Positions 1 to 6,589 of a DNA stretch of 6,837 bases are shown here, one piece after another. Source of the stretch: an uncultured Prevotella sp. (GTDB lineage Bacteria; Bacteroidota; Bacteroidia; Bacteroidales; Bacteroidaceae); assembly GCA_900543975.1 (NCBI GenBank), contig UQTI01000092.1, positions 1-6,837 on the forward strand. Direction: 5' to 3'. The notes beneath the pieces were generated by a model. It had not been told where the DNA came from. It saw only the letters and a list, made by a program, of their open reading frames with translations, and ran no database searches. How positions within the stretch are numbered: the stretch's first letter is position 1; each line of letters begins with the position of its first letter. The position numbers and the translations under genes are program-made.

Positions 1-4
1 GGTT

Positions 5-109
5 GTTTTAAACGACAATAGAGACAATAGAGACAATGCTTTGGTAGCGGTTTTTTCTTTGCCGCCTCATTTAAAGCATTGTCCCTATTGTCTCTATTGT
101 CGTTAAAAC
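5..109. repeat. long palindromic (hairpin) repeat with internally periodic arms
   Basis: The left arm (5-42) and right arm (73-109) are near-perfect reverse complements, differing by one extra A and one A/G mismatch. Each arm is itself periodic: the 9-base unit acaatagag is repeated about two and a half times. The 30-base loop contains a short inner stem, gcgg (47-50) with ccgc (62-65), around a T-rich stretch. The heptamer ggttgtt occurs just outside the element at 1-7 and again at 121-127, and a near-copy aaaacaaaaccc occurs at 105-116 and 132-143. The element lies past the 3' end of the fucosidase gene, so it could act as a terminator or an mRNA-stabilising structure. However, neither side of the stem is followed by a clean T-tract. 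A dispersed palindromic or MITE-like repeat is the main alternative. The structure is certain; the role is not. Confidence 0.8.
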
Positions 110-151
110 AAAACCCCAAAGGTTGTTGTTAAAAACAAAACCCAAGTTTTT

Positions 152-2056
152 TTATCTCACACCCAGCTCAGCCACGCCAATCTGCTCGCCATCGTTAACC
201 ATGCGGTCGGCCTTGAACTTCAGATAGCGCGTTGTTGCGGGCTCAAACGTTATGGTCTGCAACACGGGGTTGTTCTGAATGTTAGAAAACTCGCCTGAGC
301 TGAGCACATGCTCATCGGTGCCATCGGCCTTGCAAGCCGCCAGGGTGTAGCTGTGGATCAAGCCGTGACGGTTCTCGCTCTGGTCGGGCAGATACATGAG
401 CGTGCTCACCTTCGTGTCGCGTCCAAGGTCAATAAGCAGCTCGTTCTTGTCGGCAAAGAGCACCGTTGCGGGGTTGCGGTCAACAACCTTTGCGAGCTGC
501 GCCTCATCGAAGCCTTTGAGCGAGAAGGGCACACTCTTCATTGCCACCGACGCCGGGCTCCATGTGAGCTGTGCGTCCTCACCGCCATAATAAACGCCAA
601 TGTTGTTCATACATATCGGTCCGCGCGAATCGAGAATGTGCACACGCAAGCCCTTCGTCTCAACCGTCAGGAAGCGAAGCAAGCGCTTGTAGCCAATGGT
701 TGTGGTCTCCTCGCCCTGCTCCACAGCCTTCCATGTGCCGTTCTTGTCGAGCCATTCGACAGCAAACTTCTTCACGCGCTGCCCGAGCGGAATATACTCT
801 TGCAACATTATGCGGTTCATCTTCCGCGCCTTCTTGAACGTGAAGGTTATGTCGGCAGAGGTCACCCCGTCGCCTGTTGCCCAGTAGGTGTTCCACGAGC
901 CATCGGTCAGAGCTTGCGCCGCAAACTGTCCTCCGCGCTCGTTGCTCACCTTTGGTTTCATGCCAGCCACGAGGTTGTTGCCAAGCTCGCGCTGAATGAG
1001 CTTATGAAAGTTGACAGCATTTGCCGAATCAATGGGGTTTATCAGTCCGTTGCGGTCAACGGGGAAATTGAGCAGCAGCGTGGCGTTGTGTCCCACACTA
1101 CGATAGTAGAGGTCAGCCAGCTGCTCCGGACTCTTCACCTTGTCATCCTCCTCAGGGTGATAGAACCATCCCGGACGTATGGACACGTCACACTCGGCTG
1201 CCGTCCACTGGTCGCCGTCGGGATAGCCAAACTGCAATTCGGGATAGTTGGGATAGCCCGGATAGACCGTGTTCTTTGGAATGAACGCCCAGTTGGTTTC
1301 GCCAGCAAAGCCCTTCTCATTGCCCACCCATCGGCATCCCGGTCCACCGTCGCTGAACACCACCGCTTGTGGCTGCAAGCTATCGAGAATCTGGTAGATG
1401 CGCGGATAGTTGTAATAGTTTTTTCGGTCGATGGTGCGTTTGTCCCTCGCGCCGCCATAATAGCCGTCGCCACCGTTGGCACCGTCGAACCACACCTCAA
1501 ACACGGGGCCATAGTTGGTGAGCAGGTCACGCAGCTGCGAGTGGAAATAGTCGACATAAGATGGCGAGCCATAGTCGGCGCGCGAGCGGTCCCATGGCGA
1601 GAGATAGACCGCAAACTTCAGTCCGTGCTTCTTACAAGCCTCCGACAGTTCCTTCACGACGTTGCCTTTTCCGTTGCGCCATGGCGACTTGCTCACGTTA
1701 TAATCGTTTCCTTCAAATGGCCACAGGCAGAAGCCGTCATGATGTTTAGCCGTCAGGATGACACCCTTCATGCCGGCAGCCATGAGCGTCTTCACCCATT
1801 GCTCACAGTCGAGGCGCTTAGGGTTAAACATCTTTGGGTCGGTGTCGCCATATCCCCATTCTCTGTCGCAGAAAGAGTTGAGACCGAAATGAATGAAGGC
1901 GTAGGTCTCCATGCGTTGCCAGTCGACCTGTTTTTGTTCGGGTAGCGGGAGCAGGGGTGCCGGAGCCTTTACCTCGTCTTTCGCAAAAGTGGGGGTTGAG
2001 ACCATTGCCGTGCATGCCATGGCCGCCAACAGTTGTTTAAGTGATCTTGTTATCAT
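152..2056 (-). CDS. exported GH29 alpha-L-fucosidase with two C-terminal beta-sandwich (F5/8 type C / CBM32-like) modules
   Basis: This 634-aa protein should hydrolyse terminal alpha-L-fucose from glycans with retention of configuration. Residues 1-25 form a signal peptide ending TFA/K, which points to the periplasm or cell surface. Cys15 lies in a poor lipobox, so a lipoprotein is less likely. The catalytic barrel spans about 35-360. It shows FIHFGLNSF (54-62), TAKHHDGF (102-109), YLSPWDR (151-157), VWFDGANGG with presumed nucleophile Asp191, RWVGNE with Glu247 as candidate acid/base, RPGWFYH (294-300) and NFPVDRNGL (330-338). VWFDGANGG and RWVGNE are the style of the GH29-B branch, which prefers alpha-1,3/1,4-fucosyl (Lewis-type) linkages; the subfamily is my inference, and Glu253 is a second acid/base candidate. 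About 365-490 looks like an F5/8 type C domain and about 495-634 like a second sandwich. The ATG at 2056 directly precedes the signal peptide and lies about 70 bases downstream of a good promoter. No SusC/SusD neighbours are visible, so it looks free-standing. Confidence 0.93.
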   Translation of the reverse strand: MITRSLKQLLAAMACTAMVSTPTFAKDEVKAPAPLLPLPEQKQVDWQRMETYAFIHFGLNSFCDREWGYGDTDPKMFNPKRLDCEQWVKTLMAAGMKGVILTAKHHDGFCLWPFEGNDYNVSKSPWRNGKGNVVKELSEACKKHGLKFAVYLSPWDRSRADYGSPSYVDYFHSQLRDLLTNYGPVFEVWFDGANGGDGYYGGARDKRTIDRKNYYNYPRIYQILDSLQPQAVVFSDGGPGCRWVGNEKGFAGETNWAFIPKNTVYPGYPNYPELQFGYPDGDQWTAAECDVSIRPGWFYHPEEDDKVKSPEQLADLYYRSVGHNATLLLNFPVDRNGLINPIDSANAVNFHKLIQRELGNNLVAGMKPKVSNERGGQFAAQALTDGSWNTYWATGDGVTSADITFTFKKARKMNRIMLQEYIPLGQRVKKFAVEWLDKNGTWKAVEQGEETTTIGYKRLLRFLTVETKGLRVHILDSRGPICMNNIGVYYGGEDAQLTWSPASVAMKSVPFSLKGFDEAQLAKVVDRNPATVLFADKNELLIDLGRDTKVSTLMYLPDQSENRHGLIHSYTLAACKADGTDEHVLSSGEFSNIQNNPVLQTITFEPATTRYLKFKADRMVNDGEQIGVAELGVR

Positions 2057-2119
2057 TGTTTAAAATTGTTTTAAGTTGTCTTTAAGTTGCGTTTAAGCCG
2101 TCTTTAAGTTACGTTTAAG
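2056..2119 (-). repeat. six tandem 10-11 bp repeats in the fucosidase 5' leader
   Basis: On the plus strand the units are ttgtttaaaa (2056-2065), ttgttttaag (2066-2075), ttgtctttaag (2076-2086), ttgcgtttaag (2087-2097), ccgtctttaag (2098-2108) and ttacgtttaag (2109-2119). A seventh partial copy, ttgtttaag, sits at 2033-2041 inside the signal-peptide codons. The array fills nearly all of the space between the predicted promoter (-7 at 2129-2136) and the start codon, so it should be transcribed as the 5' leader. The 11-base period is close to one DNA helical turn, which would put every unit on the same face of the helix. It could be a regulator-binding array, an RNA element near the ribosome-binding region, or a product of slippage. 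The repeat is plain in the sequence; its function is not known. Confidence 0.85.
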
Positions 2120-2128
2120 ATTTCCCTA

Positions 2129-2159
2129 CAAAAATAGCCATTTTCTTTGATTCCCCAAA
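2129..2159 (-). promoter_or_regulatory. Bacteroidota sigma-ABfr-type promoter of the fucosidase gene
   Basis: On the minus strand, TTTG (2159-2156) is followed after 19 bases by TATTTTTG (2136-2129). This is an exact match to the Bacteroidota -33/-7 consensus TTTG-N19-21-TAnnTTTG. Transcription should start near 2122-2124, giving a leader of about 65-70 bases made almost wholly of the 11-bp repeats. Confidence 0.75.
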
Positions 2160-2179
2160 CGTGTTACTCTAAAATTTGT

Positions 2180-2210
2180 TATGCTGAATGAAAATTATTT
2201 CGTAACTTAG
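2180..2210 (+). promoter_or_regulatory. probable promoter of the ATPase/nuclease pseudogene
   Basis: TAACTTAG (2203-2210) matches the -7 consensus TAnnTTTG with one mismatch, and TATG (2180-2183) matches the -33 TTTG with one mismatch at a 19-base spacing. Transcription would start near 2217, only about a dozen bases before the ATG at 2230. A second candidate is TTTG (2146-2149) with TAAAATTTG (2170-2178), which has one base too many in the -7 box. The gene is divergent from the fucosidase and the two promoter regions nearly abut. Confidence 0.45.
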
Positions 2211-3349
2211 CGGCATAAAACAATAAGCTATGGAAGAGATCAGAAGATATCCTATCGGAATACAGACTTTCCGTAACATCATTGAAGGCAACTACATTTA
2301 TGTGGACAAGACAAAATATATTGCCGATTTCAAAAACAAAGGATTAAAATATGTCTTTCTGAGCCGTCCCAGACGGTTCGGCAAATCGCTTTTTGCCTCC
2401 ACTCTCCATGCCTATTACGAAGGAAGAAAGGAACTGTTCGAAGGACTTGCCATCGCCGCTTGTGAGAAACAATGGGTGAAACATCCTGTGCTTCATTTAG
2501 ATATGAGTGGAGCAAAACATTTTGACGCAGAAAGGTTAGAAGAATATCTTGGCCTGCAACTAACCCCTTTTGAAGAGTTGTATGGACGAGATGAGAGAGA
2601 GAAATATCCCAATAACCGATTAGAGGGTGTTGTAAAACGCGCCTATGAGAAAACGGGGCAGAAGGTTGTGGTGATAATTGACGAATATGATGCCCCGCTG
2701 CTTGATGTCGTGCATGAGGAGGATAATCTTCATAAGCTACGCCTCATCATGCAAAATTTCTATAGTCCGCTGAAGAAGCTTGACCCACATCTTGAGTTCA
2801 CATTCATCACCGGCATAACAAAATTTTCACAGCTGAGCATATTCAGCGAGCTAAACAACCTCTACAACATCTCCATGACCGACCAATACTCGGCAATTTG
2901 CGGAATAAGCAAAACGGAGCTCACCTCACAGATGCGACGCGATGTAGAATTGTTCGCGCAAGACCTTGGCATAAGTTATGATGAGATGGTCACACAGCTT
3001 ACCGACTACTATGACGGCTATCATTTCTGTGAAAAATCGGAAGATATATTCAACCCTTTCAGCCTCATCCTTGCCATGGCCAACCACAAGCTGAGCAACT
3101 ACTGGTTTGGTTCTGGCACCCCGTCATACATCATTAACGTGATGAAAAAATTTCAGACCAGCATTAAAGACATTGGGAAAAAAGATGTTGGCATTACCGA
3201 TTTTGACGTGTCACCCGAACAGATGAACACCCCTCTACCGCTACTCTACCAAAGCGGCTATCTCACGATAAAGCGGTATGACCCTTTGTTCAGCATCTAC
3301 ACGCTAGACTACCCCAACAAAGAAGTGCGTCTTGGCATGCTTAACAGTC

Positions 3350-3369
3350 TTGCGCCTAAGATAGCGCAA
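3350..3369. repeat. 6-bp inverted repeat exactly at the gene-break junction
   Basis: TTGCGC (3350-3355) and GCGCAA (3364-3369) form a perfect inverted repeat around the 8-base loop ctaagata. It sits between the last family-like residues of the ATPase part and the first residues of the nuclease part. It may mark the deletion end points or be chance. Confidence 0.6.
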
Positions 3370-3581
3370 TAGGACGTGCCGATGTTGTCATTCACCTGCC
3401 CGACACAATTTTTGTCATAGAACTAAAATATGATGGAAGTGCCCAAGAAGCTCTCAAACAGATTGATGACAAAGGTTATCTCATTCCCTACCATGCCGAA
3501 GGCAAGCGTCTTATAAAGATAGGAGTTAACTTTGACAGCAAGCAATGCACATTGGGAGAATGGGTTATAAGAGAAGAATAG
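3360..3581 (+). pseudogene. orphaned C-terminal PD-(D/E)XK nuclease fragment of the same gene
   Basis: Frame 3 is open from 3360 (an in-frame TAA sits at 3357-3359) to the TAG at 3579-3581 and encodes about 73 residues. The fragment contains GRADVVIH, then IELKY about a dozen residues later, giving the D...ExK catalytic pattern of PD-(D/E)XK nucleases. It then has QEALKQIDDKGY, a QxxxY-type motif, and KIGVNF before ending EWVIREE. All visible catalytic residues are intact although the segment is out of frame with the ATPase part. No ATG sits sensibly at its 5' end, so independent translation is unlikely. This is decayed sequence, not a separate gene. Confidence 0.82.
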
Positions 3582-3603
3582 CCACATAACAAACACAACA
3601 AAC

Positions 3604-3649
3604 AATCGCCGCATGAACCTGATTACGCAGGCGTCATGCGGCGATTTTT
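3604..3649. terminator. strong, probably bidirectional, intrinsic terminator with a nested stem
   Basis: A 13-bp perfect stem pairs 3604-3616 (aatcgccgcatga preceded by no mismatch) with 3634-3646. Inside the 17-base loop, cctg (3618-3621) pairs with cagg (3628-3631), giving a nested stem with a 6-base loop. Five T residues (3645-3649) then a T/G-rich run follow on the plus strand. On the minus strand the stem is followed by a T/G-rich run (complement of 3603 downward). It lies 22 bases after the pseudogene and downstream of the minus-strand small-protein gene, between convergent transcripts, so it should serve both. Confidence 0.85.
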
Positions 3650-3748
3650 ATTGTTGTTATTGTTTCCTAAACTTGTATTGTTGTGTTTTTTTCCAAACAA
3701 GTCTTTGGGACGTCAATCGGTTGCCCTCGTTATGAAAGCAAGCTTTGG

Positions 3749-3764
3749 CGAAGGTTAACCTTCG
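3749..3764. repeat. perfect 16-bp palindrome just past the small-protein stop
   Basis: cgaaggttaaccttcg is fully self-complementary and starts 3 bases beyond the stop codon of the minus-strand small gene. As RNA it could fold into a 6-bp stem with a TTAA loop, but no T-tract follows on the minus strand (ccaaag), so it is not a convincing intrinsic terminator. A smaller inverted repeat, aaagc/gcttt (3735-3739 / 3742-3746), sits beside it. It could be a protein-binding palindrome or a 3' mRNA-end structure ahead of the terminator at 3604-3649. Confidence 0.6.
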
Positions 3765-3767
3765 GTT

Positions 3768-3968
3768 TTACCATTTGCTGCTGTCCCAAGGGTCATATTC
3801 GTCTTTGCCGTAGTTTCCTTCGCCTTTATCATCGATAATTTCTCCATAATCATCTTCTCCGGTCACGTTACCATTTTTATCTTGAGACCTCCATGAGGTG
3901 TAACAAAGCTCGCTTGGAACCGTAGCCACAACCCAAAGCTGCGGTTTGATATATGTCTTTTTCATCAT
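3768..3968 (-). CDS. small acidic MKKTYxxP-type protein of unknown function
   Basis: The 66-residue product begins MMKKTYIKPQLWVVATVPSE and is acidic after residue 28, with GEDDYGEIIDD and DEYDPWDSSKW at the C-terminus. From recollection, short proteins starting MKKxYxxP followed by a hydrophobic stretch, then a Gly/Asp-rich tail, recur as hypothetical proteins in Prevotella and Bacteroides. I know of no established function. The hydrophobic segment (about 10-17) is too short and weak for a classical signal peptide or membrane helix. There is one Cys (22). The gene lies 50 bp downstream of the large exported-protein gene on the same strand, with no promoter match in the gap, so the two are probably co-transcribed. 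The start is 3968 or 3965 (two adjacent ATG codons). The family-like N-terminus and the A-rich upstream sequence make it a credible gene despite its length. Confidence 0.72.
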   Translation of the reverse strand: MMKKTYIKPQLWVVATVPSELCYTSWRSQDKNGNVTGEDDYGEIIDDKGEGNYGKDEYDPWDSSKW

Positions 3969-4018
3969 TTTGTGTCTTTATATAAGTTTTGTTCTTGAGT
4001 TTTCTTGTGGATCTAAAA

Positions 4019-6589
4019 TCATTTTACCACACATTTCTTTCCGTTCACGATATACATGCCGGCTGGCAGGTTGGTGGTGTCGGAGCCGTTGCTCACAAGC
4101 TGACCGTTCATGTTGTAGATGCCCTTTGCTGCCTTGCCTGTGGGCTCTTCATCGCCGAAAGCCACCTCGTCGATGCCTGTTGTGCCGTTGGCCACGCCGT
4201 CGATGTAGAGGTTCAACTTCGTAGGTTCCGAGCTGTCAACAGGCTTAAACCAGCAGCTGAAGCCGCGAAGGCCACGCACACGCTTCGATGAGTAGTAGAG
4301 GTTACCCTGGTCGAAGAAATAGCTGTACATCAGGTCGTCACGACCGGAGATAATCTTACGGTCGTCGAATTTGTAAACTCCATAATCAACAGCCTTTTCA
4401 TCTGTTACATTCTGTGTGACATTCTGGCCAAAAGTGCGAACGAAGGTGCCATGAGCCTCCATGGTGCCATCACCCACGCTATACATCTTCTTCGTAGTCC
4501 ATGTCTTGTCGTCGGTGTTCATGTTTGACAGGTCGTTCTTGTTATCGCTATTTGTTTTAAACGTGACATTAGGGATGTCATAATGGTTTGCCTTGACAAC
4601 AACTTCTTCCTTTCCGCTTTCGCCGTTTGTAGATCTGAGCGTAGCCTTATAAGCAGGCGAAGCCTTTGTCTCGTCCGTGTGTATCTTTGTCGGGAATATG
4701 ATGTAAGGAGTATAAGCATCCAACACCACGGCGTTGTCGGTCATGGTCTTGGCATCCATGTCTACCGTCTGGAATTGTATCTCGCTGCTTGTGAGCCCCG
4801 ATAGCTTAGCGAGGCGCGCGTTGGCACCGAAAGCCTGACGGAACTGGTCGCGATTAAGACTAACGGGCAGCACAAACGAGTTCCACTTGTCTTTTGTGAA
4901 TGTCTTGTTAAGGTGCAACACCGTGTTTTTATAGGTGTTAGAGCAATCTTTGAGATAATCAAGATTGTCGCGGTCCTCGTCAAGAATAAGGTCGGCACTT
5001 TTATCATCGCTGGCGTAGAGCAAACGGAAGTCGTCAAACACCGTCCACTCATTAGCTGCGTCCACCTTCGTGTCGTTTTGGTCATCGCCAATAATCAATC
5101 CAAAGCGTATTACTCCATAATTGTTTTCTGACTGTTTTTTATCTTTAGGCACCTGTATGAGCACGGTGTTGATGTACTTGCGCTTGCCATAGAAATTCTT
5201 TCCCGCATAGTCCATGTTCTGCTCACTGACGTGCAGCTCTTCCTGCTCTGCCTTCGACATGTAAGACACCTGGTTGAGGACGTTTTGGTGCATTAAGCTC
5301 TTATCCTCATTTTTACCGTCTTTGTCGAACCAAGAGGCAAAAATCTTCGCCTTGGTTGTGGTAGAATAGCCCTTACACTCTATGATGTAAGAACCGGGGG
5401 CTTTAATCACCACATTCTGATAAATCACGCCACGCAGGTTCTTGGCATCAGCACAGAAATATTTGCCTAAATGACGCTCATAATCCTCTTTTTGGTTTTT
5501 ATATTCCCTGCCATCAAAGGTATAAGAAGATTTCAGGTCGGTGACGTCATAATTATCCAACTCACCAGACCCTGTTAGCTTTTTGTGTGTGTTATGCAAT
5601 TTCTCCAAGCCAAAACGCCATCCACCATTTGTTCCTGTGGCAAAATTGCTTACATTCCATACGGTTATATCCTTATCGCCTCGTGAGAAGCCAGGACAAT
5701 CAAGCCTATAAGACAGGTCCAACGCGCTTGTCATGTTATCTGATGATTGTTCCGTTATAAGGTCATAAATCTGCTTCATTGACAGCACGCGCCATGTGCT
5801 GTAGGCGTCATAGTTTTTACTCTCAATATAAGATTCACTAAACGCTCCACAGTTTTTATCTTGGTCTGTTTCATCTCCATTTGCACAAAGATAATATTTT
5901 GTGCTTTTTGCGATTAAAGTAGAATAAGGCTTTTTGGTTGCGTATGTATAAATTTTATATGTGTTTTGTGTATCGTTCTTCAGAGGCTCAAAGACCCAAC
6001 CATAGTGGGTGTTTTCATCTTGGTGTCGGTCAATGAAGACTCCATCATCGGTACCTGTACCGCCATCTTTTCCAACCCATCCTAAATATTTCCCCTGACC
6101 GGTTTCCATGTTTTGTATAAAATCAATCAGTGTTTGGGTGGTGCTACTACTTGGTAATTTATAGTTGTTTTTTTTCGCCCACAGCGAGAGAGGATAGTCT
6201 TTCAAAGAGACGTGTGTGCCCCAATATCCTCCCGCGTTAAGAAACTTACCCGTCTTCACGTTGTAGAGGAAGAACACCTTAGTCGGGTCGGCATCAGAAA
6301 GACCTTCATCTGACGTCACAGCAGCATTTATAATTTGGGCCTCTGTCTTACCTTCCAAATCCTCGAGTCCTTTAACGCCTTGCATAGTGCCCCTATTGTT
6401 AGACCCGTCATCAGCCGTTGGCATGACGATGCCATCGTCTTGTTTTGAGAAAGCTCCTGATGCAGAGCGAGAGCCTGTTGCCGTGTTGGCTGCAACAGGG
6501 GTTGAGAATGCTACCATCAATGCAGCAGCAACCAACGATTTGGCCATGTCTTTAGACATAACCAAAAACTTTAAGTTTTTTTTGTACAT
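4019..6589 (-). CDS. large exported multidomain protein of unknown function with Bacteroidales-type C-terminal tail
   Basis: The reading frame extends upstream to a TTG at 6643, but I choose the ATG at 6589: it follows an A-rich leader and gives a clean N-terminus, MYKKNLKFLV. ATGs at 6559 and 6547 are alternatives. The 856-aa product has a signal peptide with hydrophobic core SLVAAALMVAF, ending near PVAA/N (34/35). About 100-275 holds repeated aromatic strands (VFFLYNVKTGKFLNAG, WVFEPL, YYLCANG, WRVL), tentatively a beta-trefoil-like region. About 385-527 looks like a jelly-roll, from NVVIKAPGSYIIE to WTVFDDFRLLY. About 568-635 (WNSFVLPVS...FRQAFGANARLAKLSGL...YTPYIIFP) resembles a module often seen in secreted Prevotella/Bacteroides proteins. 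The end, KGIYNMNGQLV...LPAGMYIVNGKKCVVK, resembles type IX secretion tails or their degenerate Bacteroidales relatives. No catalytic motif is recognised; adhesion or ligand binding is inference. Followed 50 bp later by the small acidic protein gene. Confidence 0.88.
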   Translation of the reverse strand: MYKKNLKFLVMSKDMAKSLVAAALMVAFSTPVAANTATGSRSASGAFSKQDDGIVMPTADDGSNNRGTMQGVKGLEDLEGKTEAQIINAAVTSDEGLSDADPTKVFFLYNVKTGKFLNAGGYWGTHVSLKDYPLSLWAKKNNYKLPSSSTTQTLIDFIQNMETGQGKYLGWVGKDGGTGTDDGVFIDRHQDENTHYGWVFEPLKNDTQNTYKIYTYATKKPYSTLIAKSTKYYLCANGDETDQDKNCGAFSESYIESKNYDAYSTWRVLSMKQIYDLITEQSSDNMTSALDLSYRLDCPGFSRGDKDITVWNVSNFATGTNGGWRFGLEKLHNTHKKLTGSGELDNYDVTDLKSSYTFDGREYKNQKEDYERHLGKYFCADAKNLRGVIYQNVVIKAPGSYIIECKGYSTTTKAKIFASWFDKDGKNEDKSLMHQNVLNQVSYMSKAEQEELHVSEQNMDYAGKNFYGKRKYINTVLIQVPKDKKQSENNYGVIRFGLIIGDDQNDTKVDAANEWTVFDDFRLLYASDDKSADLILDEDRDNLDYLKDCSNTYKNTVLHLNKTFTKDKWNSFVLPVSLNRDQFRQAFGANARLAKLSGLTSSEIQFQTVDMDAKTMTDNAVVLDAYTPYIIFPTKIHTDETKASPAYKATLRSTNGESGKEEVVVKANHYDIPNVTFKTNSDNKNDLSNMNTDDKTWTTKKMYSVGDGTMEAHGTFVRTFGQNVTQNVTDEKAVDYGVYKFDDRKIISGRDDLMYSYFFDQGNLYYSSKRVRGLRGFSCWFKPVDSSEPTKLNLYIDGVANGTTGIDEVAFGDEEPTGKAAKGIYNMNGQLVSNGSDTTNLPAGMYIVNGKKCVVK

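Larger units (their letters stand above)
2230..3581 (+). pseudogene. AAA-ATPase-like / PD-(D/E)XK nuclease family protein, disrupted by internal deletion and frame change
   Basis: The first open frame runs 2230-3372 and gives 380 residues. It shows the N-terminal AAA-ATPase-like domain (PF09820 type): IGIQTF near the start, YVDKT (24-28), a P-loop-like RPRRFGKSL with Lys52/Ser53, a Walker B-like VVIIDEYDAPL with Asp151/Glu152, TGITKFSQLSIFSELNNL (194-211), YDGYHF (261-266) and YQSGYLTIK (340-348). The frame stops right after EVRLGMLNSL. The family's C-terminal PD-(D/E)XK domain (PF08011/PDDEXK_9 type) follows at once in another frame, 3360-3581. From memory of intact relatives, about 70-80 residues normally lie between these points. 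The lesion is therefore a deletion plus frame change, not a single-base error. These proteins are numerous in Bacteroidales genomes and their biological role is poorly defined. Expression of a stable truncated ATPase cannot be excluded. The start follows a -7-like box and an A-rich leader. Confidence 0.85.

Noticed and set aside
1135..1614. 159-residue minus-strand frame inside the fucosidase gene
   Set aside because: It is an alternate frame of the same DNA with Arg/Ser/Thr-rich low-sense translation and no independent start signals.
308..1945. 545-residue open frame on the plus strand opposite the fucosidase gene
   Set aside because: The minus-strand frame has clear GH29 motifs along its length. 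The plus-strand translation shows no family motif, no promoter and no compositional sense, so it is an antisense shadow caused by codon bias.
3330..3400. Programmed ribosomal frameshift joining the ATPase and nuclease halves
   Set aside because: No slippery heptamer precedes the stop, the two frames barely overlap (3360-3372), and family members have a long linker that is missing here; a deletion explains the data better.
3423..3614. 63-residue minus-strand frame opposite the nuclease fragment, starting with MRRLFVVFVMWLFF
   Set aside because: It looks membrane-like, but it reads antisense through the PD-(D/E)XK coding remnant and starts inside the terminator stem. Hydrophobicity follows from the opposite strand's coding.
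3671..3702. Inverted repeat acttgt / acaagt
   Set aside because: Only 6 bp with a 20-base loop in low-complexity DNA, beside a far stronger terminator hairpin; expected by chance.
3946..4291. Plus-strand frames of 92 and 100 residues opposite the 3' end of the large exported-protein gene
   Set aside because: They overlap the well-supported C-terminal tail of the minus-strand gene and have Cys/Arg-rich shadow composition.
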